Shown here: piece by piece, positions 1 through 8,862 of the stretch
Layout: each line of letters opens with the position of its first letter
Numbering within the stretch: the first letter of the stretch is position 1
Source of the DNA: DATACQ01 sp036555515
Lineage (GTDB): Bacteria > Desulfobacterota > Binatia > UBA9968
Reading direction: 5' to 3'
DNA length: 64,000 nucleotides
Assembly (NCBI GenBank): GCA_036555515.1
Contig: DATBLC010000344.1
Span: 1 to 64,000, forward strand
Notes under the pieces: generated by a model
What the model saw: only the letters and a program-made list of their open reading frames with translations
Database searches by the model: none
Told to the model about the DNA's origin: nothing
Made by a program: the position numbers and the translations under genes

Positions 1-2
1 CA

Positions 3-1211
3 CTCTCCCGCAACATAGTTCTGCTCCTCTGTGCCGGCGTCGTAACCATAACATCAATCGGCATGAATTCGTTCAGCCTGTTTCTGAGACCTATCGAGGC
101 GGAATTCGGCTGGTCGCGGACCACTGCCACGGTGCCGTACTTGTTTGGCATGCTCGGCTGGGGAGTAGGCGGCGTCCTTTTTGGTAAACTGGCCGACGAC
201 CTGGGTGCCCGCCGGGTCATTCTTGCAGGGATTCTTCTCATGGCGGGAGGTTTTTTCGGCATGGGCTTCTCGCAAAACTTGTGGCAACTGTCGCTCTCGT
301 ACGGCATTATGGTCGGCTTAGCGAAAGGAGCCTGCGGATTGGTTATTATCTCGCTCCTCGTCGCCAAGCACTACCAGGCCAATCGCCGAGGGCTCGCCGT
401 GAGTGTCATACAGACGGCCTCACCGCTGAGCCCGGTGTTCTTTTCCCCGGTGCTTTACTTCTTGATCGAAAGGTTCGATTGGCGTGCCGCGGCCTTGGCC
501 AGTGGTGTCTTGCTCGTCGCGGTGGCGTTTCCCTTAGGTTGGGTGGGTGCGCGCGACCCGGATGATGTTGCGACTGCCCGGCGGGACCGCGCAAGTTGGG
601 GAAGCTGCCTTCCCTACTTGCGTGATCGGTCGATGATCATGATGTTCGCCGCGCGATTTTCTTGCGGCGTAGCTTTGTTTCAGACCGTACATCTTGTGGC
701 GATCGCGTTGAGCAAGGGTTTCGATACCGCAACCGGAGCTATCGCTGTCGGTGTTTTTGGCGGAGCGGCGGCGATGTCGGCGCTGTTTTTCGGCTGGCTC
801 TCGGACCGTTGTGGGCGAGCGCAAGTGCTCGCTCTCACCTATCTTGTGCGCGGCCTAGGCACATTGGTCCTTGCCCTGGATATGCCCAACGAGCTTTTCT
901 TTTACGCCGTCGTGGCACTCGCGATGGGACCCACCTTTGGCACGATTGCGGTTCAAAATGTGATGTTCTACGAGATTGCCGGACCGAGGTTAGCGGGACT
1001 CATCCTGGGCTTGAGTTTCATCGTCCACCAGATCGGCTCCGCCGGAGGTCCGATGCTCGCGAGCCTTGCCTTCGACATGACCGGTAGCTACGACGGTTTC
1101 ATGATCATCATGGGCTTTATTCTCTTGGCCTCTGCGGCGCTCGTCTATAGCACAATTTCAGGCAAGCCCATTGCCGCAGCCGCTCCTAGCATGAGCGAGG
1201 CCCGCACTTGA
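3..1211 (+). CDS. MFS transporter, N-terminus cut by window edge
   Basis: The reading frame is open from the first bases of the window, and the residues before the first ATG (position 63) already form a hydrophobic helix (NIVLLLCAGVVTITSIG). The true start therefore lies upstream and this is a 5'-partial gene. The protein is a major facilitator superfamily permease: repeated hydrophobic segments, the loop-2/3 signature GKLADDLGARR, and the equivalent loop GWLSDRCGRAQ in the second half. Family members move small organic solutes across the inner membrane by proton coupling. The substrate cannot be read from sequence; an OFA-type (oxalate/formate or monocarboxylate) carrier is one possibility. 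The next gene on this strand is glpK, 655 bases away, so no operon link is evident. Confidence 0.85.
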   Translation, partial: LSRNIVLLLCAGVVTITSIGMNSFSLFLRPIEAEFGWSRTTATVPYLFGMLGWGVGGVLFGKLADDLGARRVILAGILLMAGGFFGMGFSQNLWQLSLSYGIMVGLAKGACGLVIISLLVAKHYQANRRGLAVSVIQTASPLSPVFFSPVLYFLIERFDWRAAALASGVLLVAVAFPLGWVGARDPDDVATARRDRASWGSCLPYLRDRSMIMMFAARFSCGVALFQTVHLVAIALSKGFDTATGAIAVGVFGGAAAMSALFFGWLSDRCGRAQVLALTYLVRGLGTLVLALDMPNELFFYAVVALAMGPTFGTIAVQNVMFYEIAGPRLAGLILGLSFIVHQIGSAGGPMLASLAFDMTGSYDGFMIIMGFILLASAALVYSTISGKPIAAAAPSMSEART

Positions 1212-1866
1212 ACCGCGTATCGCTTTTTGTTCGGTTCATCCCCCACAGGCACTTTTGAATTCAACTTCACAACTTCTTGGTCGCGATCGCCGCGCCGTCG
1301 CGCGGGGCGCGATGCTTGGCCCAGGCGATTTGCGGATGGACGCGGCCGCCCAAAGCGCAGCGGTGCCGATCATCAGCGTTTTCTCGCCGGCATACATCTC
1401 GTGATGAGATACGGCACGTTGTCGCCGGCTGGTTAGCGGACCGGTAGCGGGCTACGGACCTTTTGTCAGGAACACCTAGGCCGAAATTCACCAGGCGTTA
1501 GATCCTGGTCGCGAATCTTCATTTGGAGTCAACCTGACCCCATACATATGGCCGTTGAGCAACGCGCCGGCGACGCGGTCGGTCGAGTGGCAAACATGGG
1601 GCACGCCGGAGCCGCCGGGTGGGCGCAAGCGCCGATTGACGGGATGCGTAAACTAAAGGCGTCGGTGACGATCACTGAAGCGATGCGGCAAAGAGATCCG
1701 ACCGGCAGTCGTGCGGCACGACGAACCAGTCGTTCCGTAGAAAATCACGCATTGTATAGCGGCATTTTCCGTTCGTGCCGAGTTTGTCAAAGCACTTCCA
1801 AGTTTTTCGAAAGCGTGTAAAGCATAGATTTGGCCTACAAAATGTTTCTCGTAAGGGAGCAAAATC
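1212..1866. other. Long spacer without a convincing gene
   Basis: 655 bases between the MFS gene and glpK. Short open frames occur on both strands but none has a ribosome site plus recognisable protein features. Around 1525-1545 the text resembles the GTCAA..TGACCCC motif also seen near 3633 and, reversed, near 4507, which suggests decayed repeat material. The glpK ribosome site (GGGAG) lies at the right end. Confidence 0.5.
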
Positions 1867-3435
1867 ATGGAATACGTCCTTGCGTTGGATCAGGGAACGA
1901 CAAGTTCTCGGGCGATTCTTTACGACCAAGATGGGACGATCCGCAGCATCGCGCAACGCGAGTTAGAACAGATTTACCCGCAAGCCGGTTGGGTTGAGCA
2001 TGATCCAGAGGAGATTTGGGCATCGCAGATGAGCGTTGCCGTAGAAGCGCTGAGTCGAGTCAACGCCCGCCCGCGGGACATCGCCGCACTCGGCATCACG
2101 AATCAGCGCGAGACCACGATTGTGTGGGAGCGCAAGACAGGTAAACCGGTGCACAACGCGATTGTATGGCAAGATCGGCGCACGGCGCCCATCTGCAAAA
2201 AGCTCTGGGAGCAGGGTCTCGAAGAACCAGTCAGACAAAAGACGGGACTGCTGATCGATGCTTACTTCTCTGCAAGTAAGATCATGTGGATTCTCGAAAA
2301 TGTGCAAGGCGTGCGGAAGATGGCAAATGCCGGAGAACTGGCTTTCGGGACCGTTGACAGCTGGTTGATATGGAATCTGACCAGCGGGAAGTTGCACACG
2401 ATCGATGCCAGCAACGCCTCGCGTACCATGCTGTTCAACATACATGGAGGAGCCTGGGACCGGGAGCTGTTGGATGCGATGAATATTCCCGTTTCTCTGC
2501 TCCCGGAGGTGCGCTCTTCGATCGGCAATGATGCTCAAGTGTCGACCAGTCTCGCGCTCGGCGGCGTCCCGATCGGCGGCGTGGCCGGAGACCAGCAGGC
2601 AGCCTTATTCGGACAAGCATGCTTCCGTCCGGGTATGGCCAAATGCACTTACGGCACCGGAGCGTTCCTGTTGCAGACTCTCGGCGCAGAGCCCAAGCAG
2701 TCAAAGAACCGCCTGCTCACCACTGTGGCGTGGCGAAGAGATAACAAACTTGAATATGCGATGGAGGGTAGTGTCTTCGCTGCCGGTTCGGTCGTGCAAT
2801 GGTTGAGGGATGGACTCGGGATGATCAGAACTGCGGACGAAGTCGAAGCGCTGGCTTTGAGTGTCCCGGATAACGGCGGTGTCTATGTGGTCCCGGCATT
2901 CACCGGACTTGGAGCGCCGCACTGGGATCCGCTTGCCCGCGGCGCCATCATCGGAATCACTCGTGGAACAAAACCCGGGCATATCGCGCGGGCGGCGCTC
3001 GAAAGCATTGCGTACCAGGTGGCGGACCTGTTGAACGCAATGCAAGAGGATTCCGGCATTCCGATTGAAATTTTGCGAGTCGATGGCGGAGCCGCGCGGA
3101 ACGACACGCTGCTACAGTTCCAGGCGGACCTGCTGGGCATCCCGGTCGTCCGGTCTGCCAGGGCGGAATCGACGTCTCTCGGAGCAGCATTTCTGGCGGG
3201 TCTGGCCGTTGGCTTTTGGAAGGATCTGGAAGAGATTCAAGCGCGCTGGAAAATTGAGAAGGAGTTCCGGCCAGGGAGAGCAACCGAGGAAATGGAAAAG
3301 CTCCGTCGCCATTGGCACCAGGCGGTCGGGCGGTCGAAGGCATGGGCCGAGCCCGACATCACAATGACCGGCAGCCCGGTCACGGCCAACGGGCAGAAGA
3401 TTGAAGCGATCCAGACGGGAGGACGTGTTTACTAA
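1867..3435 (+). CDS. glpK: Glycerol kinase
   Basis: Phosphorylates glycerol with ATP to sn-glycerol 3-phosphate in the cytosol. The FGGY-kinase fold is evident from the N-terminal phosphate loop DQGTTSSR (residues 8-15), the glycerol-binding Arg-Glu pair (R81, E82 in ITNQRETTI), the WQDRR motif near 101-105, and the second-domain GDQQAALFGQ segment with its catalytic-base Asp. At 522 residues it is slightly longer than the usual ~500, with about 20 extra residues after the normal end. The start at 1867 follows a GGGAG ribosome site. No glpD or glpF lies nearby. The stop codon sits inside the left end of a 71-bp repeat. Confidence 0.97.
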   Translation: MEYVLALDQGTTSSRAILYDQDGTIRSIAQRELEQIYPQAGWVEHDPEEIWASQMSVAVEALSRVNARPRDIAALGITNQRETTIVWERKTGKPVHNAIVWQDRRTAPICKKLWEQGLEEPVRQKTGLLIDAYFSASKIMWILENVQGVRKMANAGELAFGTVDSWLIWNLTSGKLHTIDASNASRTMLFNIHGGAWDRELLDAMNIPVSLLPEVRSSIGNDAQVSTSLALGGVPIGGVAGDQQAALFGQACFRPGMAKCTYGTGAFLLQTLGAEPKQSKNRLLTTVAWRRDNKLEYAMEGSVFAAGSVVQWLRDGLGMIRTADEVEALALSVPDNGGVYVVPAFTGLGAPHWDPLARGAIIGITRGTKPGHIARAALESIAYQVADLLNAMQEDSGIPIEILRVDGGAARNDTLLQFQADLLGIPVVRSARAESTSLGAAFLAGLAVGFWKDLEEIQARWKIEKEFRPGRATEEMEKLRRHWHQAVGRSKAWAEPDITMTGSPVTANGQKIEAIQTGGRVY

Positions 3436-3499
3436 TGAGTTCGTTATTTAGAGACCATGTCGCTAGTGTGCGACCGAGAGGCGAGCCCTTCCGATCGCG
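3429..3499. repeat. 71-bp repeat, inverted copy at 23524-23594
   Basis: This stretch matches the reverse complement of 23524-23594 with a single difference at about 3456 (C here, T in the copy). It begins at the glpK stop codon. The bases that follow (about 3504-3528, ending TTTTTGAACAGCCTG) resemble the right end of the hairpin element downstream of tsaD. Confidence 0.9.
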
Positions 3500-3744
3500 C
3501 TCGCATCTGAGACCTTTTTGAACAGCCTGAAATCAAAGTTTTTCAACACTCTGTTGGATCTTGACATTTATATTTCCGGTTTTTCTCTTACTAACAGAAA
3601 GATGCGGTGTCTGTCTTGAAATGAAAATGGGCAGTTCAATTTGACCCCGCTTCCCTGAGGATACTCTCGGGACTCCTCTCGTCCTTGTAACGCACGGCGA
3701 GATACTTCTACTTCTCGGCAACTGCGTGCGTCTGCGCAACTCGT
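3500..3744. other. Spacer with decayed repeat ends
   Basis: Together with the preceding repeat this makes a 309-base gap between glpK and the GST gene. Apart from the TTTTTGAACAGCCTG end and a TTTGACCCC motif near 3639 I see no gene, RNA or terminator. The two flanking genes are convergent. Confidence 0.5.
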
Positions 3745-4389
3745 CTAGGCCGTCTTGGCAAACCCTTCATTCACTTCTTTCTCGTAGGCGAGCAGTTTCT
3801 TGACGCTCGGGCGCTCCAGCATGCGCTTGAAATGCGCCACGACGTTGGGGAAGCCTGAGATGTCCACCTCCAACTGGGTGGCGCGGCGGCAACACCAGAA
3901 GAAATGCGCGTCCGGGGCGGTGAAATGGCCGAAGAAGTATTCTCGGCCGGCCAGCAAATCGTCGCCGATTTGGAAGTTCTCGAACAGAGCCTCAGTCGCG
4001 AACTTGACCACACTCTCGGACGCGCCCGCTACCCCGCAGACCTTGGGCGGGTTGTTGATCCGGCTGAGATAGGGGTGAATCCCGCTGGCACACCAGGCAT
4101 GCAGCGATATCGCCTGCAACTCGTCCCACGGATCGGCGGGCAGGATCTTCGCGTTGGGGAAGGTCCGATGGACCCATTGATGGATGGCGACGTTCTCGGT
4201 CAGGATCTTGCCGTCGACCACAAGCGCAGGCACCTTGTGCTTCGGATTGATCTTCAGATACTCGGGCGAGAAATTCTGCCGCTTGCGGAAATTAAGCGGC
4301 CGGACCTCGAAATCGGCGCCCGCTTCGGTCAGCGTGACATAGGGAGCGAGTGCGCAGGTGTTGGGGGCGTAGTAAAGAGCGATTTCCAT
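3745..4389 (-). CDS. Glutathione S-transferase family protein (beta-class-like)
   Basis: A 214-residue cytosolic GST. The thioredoxin-like N-terminal half (residues 1-80) carries APNTCALAP, the position of the catalytic Cys in beta-class bacterial GSTs, then KVPALVVDG with the cis-Pro and TENVAIHQW with the glutathione-binding Glu-Asn variant. The C-terminal half is helical. Substrates are unknown; the family conjugates glutathione to electrophiles or acts as a thiol-disulfide enzyme. A strong ribosome site (AAGGAGGAGA) precedes the ATG at 4389. It is the last gene of a minus-strand block that includes an oxidoreductase and two gene remnants. Confidence 0.93.
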   Translation of the reverse strand: MEIALYYAPNTCALAPYVTLTEAGADFEVRPLNFRKRQNFSPEYLKINPKHKVPALVVDGKILTENVAIHQWVHRTFPNAKILPADPWDELQAISLHAWCASGIHPYLSRINNPPKVCGVAGASESVVKFATEALFENFQIGDDLLAGREYFFGHFTAPDAHFFWCCRRATQLEVDISGFPNVVAHFKRMLERPSVKKLLAYEKEVNEGFAKTA

Positions 4390-4667
4390 TCACGTCTCCT
4401 CCTTAGTTTGATTGACCCATTGCGAATCTAATACCAACGTGTGGTAAGTGCAATCCATCCAAGAGCGGCAACGAAGCGCATTCGTGGATACAAACCCAAG
4501 AATTCCAAAGGGGTCAAATCCGCTCTAAGACTCGAAGCGGGCAAATTCTGGGGACAGTTTAGATCAATCAGGTCAGGTTTAGGTAACCGGGTTTGACGGA
4601 CACCGAAAAAGGTCAAAACCCCAGAGGAGGTGTTCGATGACGAAGCGTAAGAGCTTTGCGGCGGACC

Positions 4668-4796
4668 GCTCAGTTCCTTGTCCGGCTCTTTGCCCGTGTA
4701 GCGCAGCACGAACATGCCCCACTTGTCGTCGTTCAGGTAAATTTTGCCGCGAGGGTTGATCGCGACTTCATCGCTCCGATCGATCGGCAGCCTGGT
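4668..4796 (-). pseudogene. Remnant of a beta-propeller-like protein C-terminus
   Basis: Read on the minus strand, this gives about 43 residues of protein-like sequence including SDEVAINPRGKIYLNDDKWG and MFVLRYTG, with no start or continuation. The pattern 'GKIY-NDD--G-FVLRYTG' resembles the last blade of LVIVD/YncE-type beta-propeller proteins (from memory, not a search). Downstream the frame runs into low-information sequence and a copy of the repeat text GGGGACAGTTTAG. I read it as the residue of a gene that once stood between the oxidoreductase and the GST. Confidence 0.4.
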
Positions 4797-4815
4797 TCCG
4801 TTGCGCCTTTCGGCG

Positions 4816-5841
4816 CTACGCCTTCATTCGGACAATCAGTTTGCCGAAGTTGCGCCCCTCCAGCAGGCCGATAAAGGCTTCGGGTGCGCTCTCCAGACCG
4901 TCGACGAAATCCTCGCGATAACGGATCCGGCCATCGGCGATGCCGGCGTCGACTTCGCGGAGGAACGCGGGATAGTGCTCGGCGGCGAATTCGTTGTTGA
5001 TGAAACCCCGCAGGGTCAGGCTCTTCGACAGAATCTCGCGCATGGTGGCGGGCAGCCGGTCGATGCCGTCGCCAGGTCCTGCGCCGTTGTACTGCGCGAT
5101 CAGGCCGCAGACCGGGACGCGCGCGAACTTGTTGAGCAACGGCAGCACCGCCTGCCAGATCGCCCCGCCGACATTCTCGAAGTAGATATCGATGCCGTCC
5201 GGACAGGCCGCGGTCAGCTTGGACACGAAATCGGAGTCGCGGTGATCGATGGCCGCGTCGAAGCGAAGTTCGTCCTTCACATACGCGCACTTCTCGGGGC
5301 CGCCGGCGATGCCGACCGCCCTTGCGCCGGCGATCTTGGCGAGCTGGCCCACCAGCGACCCGACCGGTCCACTCGCCGCCGCGACGACAACCGTTTCTCC
5401 GGGTTTGGGCTTACCGATCACGCGCAGGCCGGCATATGCCGTGAACCCGGGCATCCCGAGTACGCCGAGCCCCGTCGTAACCGGTGCGACGGCTGGATCG
5501 AGCTTGCGCAGGTCGGGGGAATCCGACAGCGCATGCGTGCGCCATCCCGTCCGGGCAAGCACGATGTCGCCTTCCGAGTAGTTGGGATGTTTTGAAGCGA
5601 TCACCGTCGCGACGGATTCGCCCTCCATGACACCACCGAGCGGGACCGGCTTCGCGTAGGATTTCCGGTCGTCCATCCGGCCGCGCATATAGGGGTCGAG
5701 CGATAGATACTGCACCCGAAGGAGAACTTGCCCAGCACTCGGCGTCGGGACCGCGGTTTCCTCGAGGCGGAAATCGCTTGGCTTCGGGCGCCCGTGCGGT
5801 CGTGCGGCAAGGACTATCTGCCGGGCGATTTTTTCATTCAT
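4816..5841 (-). CDS. NADP-dependent medium-chain oxidoreductase (CurA-like)
   Basis: A 341-residue zinc-independent medium-chain dehydrogenase/reductase. An N-terminal GroES-like domain is followed by a Rossmann domain with the glycine motif AASGPVGSLVGQLAKIAG near residue 155. The opening DPYMRGRM motif and the C-terminal YREDFVDGLESAP are typical of the prostaglandin reductase/CurA subfamily, which reduces alpha,beta-unsaturated ketones and aldehydes with NADPH. No zinc-ligand set is present. An AAGGAG-like site precedes the ATG. Downstream GST and upstream NmrA remnant suggest a former operon handling reactive carbonyls; that is inference. Confidence 0.93.
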   Translation of the reverse strand: MNEKIARQIVLAARPHGRPKPSDFRLEETAVPTPSAGQVLLRVQYLSLDPYMRGRMDDRKSYAKPVPLGGVMEGESVATVIASKHPNYSEGDIVLARTGWRTHALSDSPDLRKLDPAVAPVTTGLGVLGMPGFTAYAGLRVIGKPKPGETVVVAAASGPVGSLVGQLAKIAGARAVGIAGGPEKCAYVKDELRFDAAIDHRDSDFVSKLTAACPDGIDIYFENVGGAIWQAVLPLLNKFARVPVCGLIAQYNGAGPGDGIDRLPATMREILSKSLTLRGFINNEFAAEHYPAFLREVDAGIADGRIRYREDFVDGLESAPEAFIGLLEGRNFGKLIVRMKA

Positions 5842-5871
5842 GTCGATTTCTCCTTTTATCTGGAAAGCCCG

Positions 5872-6293
5872 TTAATCGAACGCTCCCCCATGAACCCGTA
5901 CCCATTCGCGGATCGTCATGGGTTTCATCCCGGTCACGGTTCAACGTCGTGCGTAAGCCGATCGTAACGGTTTTCGCCATGAAGAAGAGCCATTGTCTCA
6001 AGGTGACATATTCCTCGGCAATCGCGTCCAGGTTCTGGGCTTTCGGCCCTGTCAACTCATAGCCGGCCAAGGTGCTCACCGGGAGAAACAAGAATTTCAG
6101 CCATCACGCGCGCTACATCTTGCGTCGCAATTGGTGAAGATCTCCCGGAGCCGAAAGGCAGTTGCAGCTCTCCCGTCCGGCGGATGGCTTCGGACGCAAA
6201 ATTGTAGAAGAAGGGTATAAGCTTCCAACAATATGCGATGTCCATCCACGGTAGGCCGGATGAAACGCTGTCGCTTGGATCCTCAGGATTCAA
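5872..6293 (-). pseudogene. NmrA-like NAD(P)-binding protein, frameshifted remnant
   Basis: Three reading frames together give one recognisable C-terminus of an NmrA/atypical-SDR protein. One frame (6057-6293) gives LPFGSGRSSPIATQDVARVM. A second, just downstream, gives GYELTGPKAQNLDAIAEEY. A third, near 5875-5920, gives KPMTIREWVRVHGGAFD and a stop at 5872. The order and spacing match the family (SPI--DVA, YELTGP, then the final 'M-hEWV--H-GAF'). The N-terminal Rossmann half is missing. At least two frameshifts make it non-functional. It lies directly upstream of the oxidoreductase gene. Confidence 0.7.
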
Positions 6294-6389
6294 TTGAATT
6301 CTCCTACGATTAATTTCACATCGATTTGGAGCGACGTGTTGGTTGCGATGCAGGAGTAATCGATTGTTTTTTGGCGTGATCGGGAGAAT

Positions 6390-6465
6390 TGGAGGCGGCG
6401 AGCGGATTCGAACCGCTGCATCGAGGTTTTGCAGACCTCTCCCTTAACCACTTGGGTACGCCGCC
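6390..6465 (-). tRNA. tRNA-Cys (GCA)
   Basis: The minus strand folds as a tRNA: acceptor GGCGGCG pairs with CGCCGCC, the T-arm contains GGTTCGAATCC, and the anticodon loop CTGCAAA gives anticodon GCA. The discriminator base is U73, the identity base of tRNA-Cys, and CCA is encoded (6390-6392). Total length is 76 bases including CCA. Confidence 0.95.
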
Positions 6466-6575
6466 CTCAGGAGGACAGCTAACATGATCCTTTTGCGACA
6501 TTCAAGAAGGGCGCAGAACATTGACAACCAAACAGGAAGCAAGTAATTAAAAATAAAGGTTTAGGGAGTTTTTTC

Positions 6576-7967
6576 ATGGCGACGATGATAACCAACGATT
6601 GCATTAATTGCGGCGCATGCGAACCGGAATGCCCCAACAATGCAATTAGCCAGGGCGATCCAGTCTTTGTCATCGACCCGCAGTTGTGTACCGAATGCGT
6701 CGGATTTCATGATTACGAGGCTTGCGCGGCAGTTTGTCCGGTGGATTGTTGCGTAACCGATCCCAACAATATTGAAACTGAGGAGGCCTTGATCGCCCGG
6801 GCCAGAGTGCTGCATCAGGACACCGATTTCGGCGAGAATTTTCAATCGCGATTTCGCAAAGGCGAAGCGCAATCGGCAGCGAGTGCCCCAGAAGCCCCGA
6901 GACCGGCAAGCCCTGCTCCGGCCCCGGCGACTCCGGCGGAGAAACCGGCGCCCGCCGCGGCGGCAGCAAAGCCCGCACCTGCCAAACCGGTGGCGGCCCC
7001 GGCGAAGGTCGCGCAGCCCGTTGCGGCGCCGAAGCCGGTTGCACAAGTCAAGAAAGAGCCGCGGCCCAAGAAAACTTTCCCCAAGGAATTGCCCGTGAGT
7101 TTCGTGGAAGTATCAAATCAGTACAAACCCAGCGGCGCACTAGGGCAAGGCTGGTCGAAAACCTTACTTCTGCTGGCGCAACCGGCGCTCGGCGCTTTGC
7201 CGCATGCCATGAAGAAAAGACTCGAAGTCGCTGTGCAAAGCCCGCTATTCACCGCGGCCGGATGCACCGGGCTCAATATTTTGCATAACGCTGTTCTCTA
7301 TCCTTTGGTGGCGATGGGGGTTGCTGTCGGCGTGCATGGGCCGGAGATTCTAGGAAGCCAAGCGATCAACTCGTACGTGTTGATCGGCATCCTCGTCGCC
7401 GCCGTCGAAGCCGTGTTTCGGCTTCGCAGCGGTATCTTCGGGGCAATACCCGCCGACGAAATGGTATTTCCGGCGTCGCTTTACGGCGTGCCGATGGCGC
7501 TGGTTGTCGGGCCCTTGCTTGAGAAGCATGCGGGCCTGATACGCGAGCTACCGATTCCGGTCGACGGATTTTATTCCAAGGGGTTCGTCGAAAAACTCGA
7601 GCGCGAACGCCGCTACGGCAACGTGTATACGATGGAGGACCGCGGCGGGGCGTTTCTGCTGCGCATGGAATTCCCGCGCTGGATGCCCGATATTGGCATC
7701 CCGGGCCGCTCGAAATTGCCGGATGAGTTGCCGGATTATGATTACGACCTGGTGCTCAATAACGGGCAATTTATCGTCAAGGGGCGGTGCACCGACGAAA
7801 ATGTGCGGAAAATCTCTTCAAGCGTCGGCGCGTTTCCACCTGAATTTACCACCGTCATCACGCTGAAAGAAAACGTCATCGGATTTGCCCACCGTTTTGA
7901 AGACAAATTGCTTGAGGTTTTCTTGCTAAAGGAAAGACAGAATCAGTGGGGGAACGCTTATCGTTAG
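6576..7967 (+). CDS. Alvin-type 2[4Fe-4S] ferredoxin fused to an uncharacterised membrane protein
   Basis: 463 residues. Residues 1-95 are a complete bacterial ferredoxin. The first cluster motif is C9, C12, C15, C19; the second is C38, C41, C50, C54, with the eight-residue insertion between the second and third Cys typical of Allochromatium-type ferredoxins. Residues 95-165 are an Ala/Pro/Lys-rich linker. Residues about 190-312 contain three hydrophobic stretches that could anchor it in the membrane. Residues 340-450 are predicted beta-rich and, by pattern only, recall an Hsp20/CS-like sandwich. I do not recognise the part after residue 165. A ribosome site (TAGGGAG) precedes the ATG. Stand-alone ferredoxins are about 80-100 residues, so this is an unusual fusion. 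Confidence 0.85.
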   Translation: MATMITNDCINCGACEPECPNNAISQGDPVFVIDPQLCTECVGFHDYEACAAVCPVDCCVTDPNNIETEEALIARARVLHQDTDFGENFQSRFRKGEAQSAASAPEAPRPASPAPAPATPAEKPAPAAAAAKPAPAKPVAAPAKVAQPVAAPKPVAQVKKEPRPKKTFPKELPVSFVEVSNQYKPSGALGQGWSKTLLLLAQPALGALPHAMKKRLEVAVQSPLFTAAGCTGLNILHNAVLYPLVAMGVAVGVHGPEILGSQAINSYVLIGILVAAVEAVFRLRSGIFGAIPADEMVFPASLYGVPMALVVGPLLEKHAGLIRELPIPVDGFYSKGFVEKLERERRYGNVYTMEDRGGAFLLRMEFPRWMPDIGIPGRSKLPDELPDYDYDLVLNNGQFIVKGRCTDENVRKISSSVGAFPPEFTTVITLKENVIGFAHRFEDKLLEVFLLKERQNQWGNAYR

Positions 7968-8091
7968 CGCAAAATTCTGGAGCGGCCTATTCCAAAAAGA
8001 ACCCCAAGAGGATCATGCTATCCGAGGCTCTTTTGCGTCCGGCGGCCAGCTATCCTTTCGGCCTATAACTCTCGCGGACATCGACGAGGTC

Positions 8092-8487
8092 ATGGCCATT
8101 GAACGAACCGCGTACGCTTACCCTTGGAGCGAACGGTTCTTTCGCCAGGAAATGCAAGTGGAATGTGCGCGCTCCTTTCTAGCTGAGTTCGACGGTCGGA
8201 TCGCGGGTTACGTGCTATTCTGGTTGCTGCCCGGTGCGATCGATATCCATAACATCGCTGTGCATAGCGATTTTAGGCGCCGTGGGCTGGGCCGCCGTTT
8301 GCTGGAGCAAGTCGTGCTCGAAGCGCGCGGCCGCGCTTCATCGCGAATCATGCTGGAAGTTAGAAGATCCAACCTGGCCGCTCAAAAACTCTATGAATCC
8401 ATGGGGTTTGCCGTAACCGGCATTCGCAAAGGCTACTATTCGGACGATGGCGAAGACGCCTTTCTCATGGCTCTGGATCTCGCCTAA
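8092..8487 (+). CDS. rimI: RimI-like N-acetyltransferase (N-terminus uncertain)
   Basis: GNAT-fold acetyltransferase of the RimI type, which acetylates the N-terminal alanine of ribosomal protein S18 with acetyl-CoA. Visible marks are the PWSERFFRQEM region, the acetyl-CoA loop RRRGLGRRLL, and NLAAQKLYESMGF. The first ATG in frame (8092) cuts off the first beta strand: codons upstream read LSFRPITLADIDEV, which fits the family start. That frame is open back to a stop at 7927-7929 yet contains no ATG, GTG, TTG or CTG before 8092. Either a rare start codon (such as ATC or ATA) is used, or a sequence error or frameshift exists. RimI identity rests on the PWS and GNAT motifs. Confidence 0.8.
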   Translation: MAIERTAYAYPWSERFFRQEMQVECARSFLAEFDGRIAGYVLFWLLPGAIDIHNIAVHSDFRRRGLGRRLLEQVVLEARGRASSRIMLEVRRSNLAAQKLYESMGFAVTGIRKGYYSDDGEDAFLMALDLA

Positions 8488-8529
8488 CGGCTTGCATCTA
8501 TGCAGCGATTTTGCCTGTTCAAGGAGAAC

Positions 8530-8558
8530 GATTAGACATTGAAATTTAATGTCTAATC
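8530..8558. repeat. 11-bp perfect inverted repeat after rimI
   Basis: GATTAGACATT and AATGTCTAATC pair perfectly around a 7-base AT-rich loop. No T-run follows, so a rho-independent terminator is not well supported. It may be an operator, since the carD promoter lies about 45 bases downstream. Confidence 0.6.
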
Positions 8559-8599
8559 TAGTTATTGACAGCATTTTTTTTGCCGCTAGGGTGGTTCTC

Positions 8600-8629
8600 T
8601 TGACGGCCCCGCAAACCCTGGTGTATAAA
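8600..8629 (+). promoter_or_regulatory. Sigma-70-type promoter for carD
   Basis: TTGACG (8600-8605), an 18-base spacer, then TATAAA (8624-8629), close to the consensus housekeeping promoter. It would give a 5' leader of roughly 225 bases before the carD ATG. The gap from rimI to carD (375 bases) holds nothing else apart from the inverted repeat at 8530. Confidence 0.55.
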
Positions 8630-8862
8630 TTAAATGTGCGTTACAACAAATGAGCGGGCGGATTGCGTAGGCCAAGCGTTTGTTGTTAAGTGGCGAAAAG
8701 AAACGGAATGTTAATTAGAACGCATTACCCTCCCCGAATCATTTTTACGCCATCGTTCCGACCAAAATCGCTTCACTTCTTCTTCCGAAACAATTCGCTC
8801 AGCTATCTTACACGAAAGGCCGAATGCGAGCTGGGCAGCTCGTTTTCGCGAGGAGGTTTCCG

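Noticed and set aside
1227..1820. Short frames in the MFS-glpK spacer
   Set aside because: Arg-rich composition, no ribosome sites, no agreement between frames; no evidence of a gene or remnant.
4744..5595. 283-codon plus-strand frame opposite the medium-chain reductase
   Set aside because: Antisense shadow with no domain signal.
6316..6501. Small open frame over the tRNA-Cys
   Set aside because: It is the tRNA sequence read as protein (GGVPKWLRE and CSGSNPLAA are the usual signature of translated tRNA).
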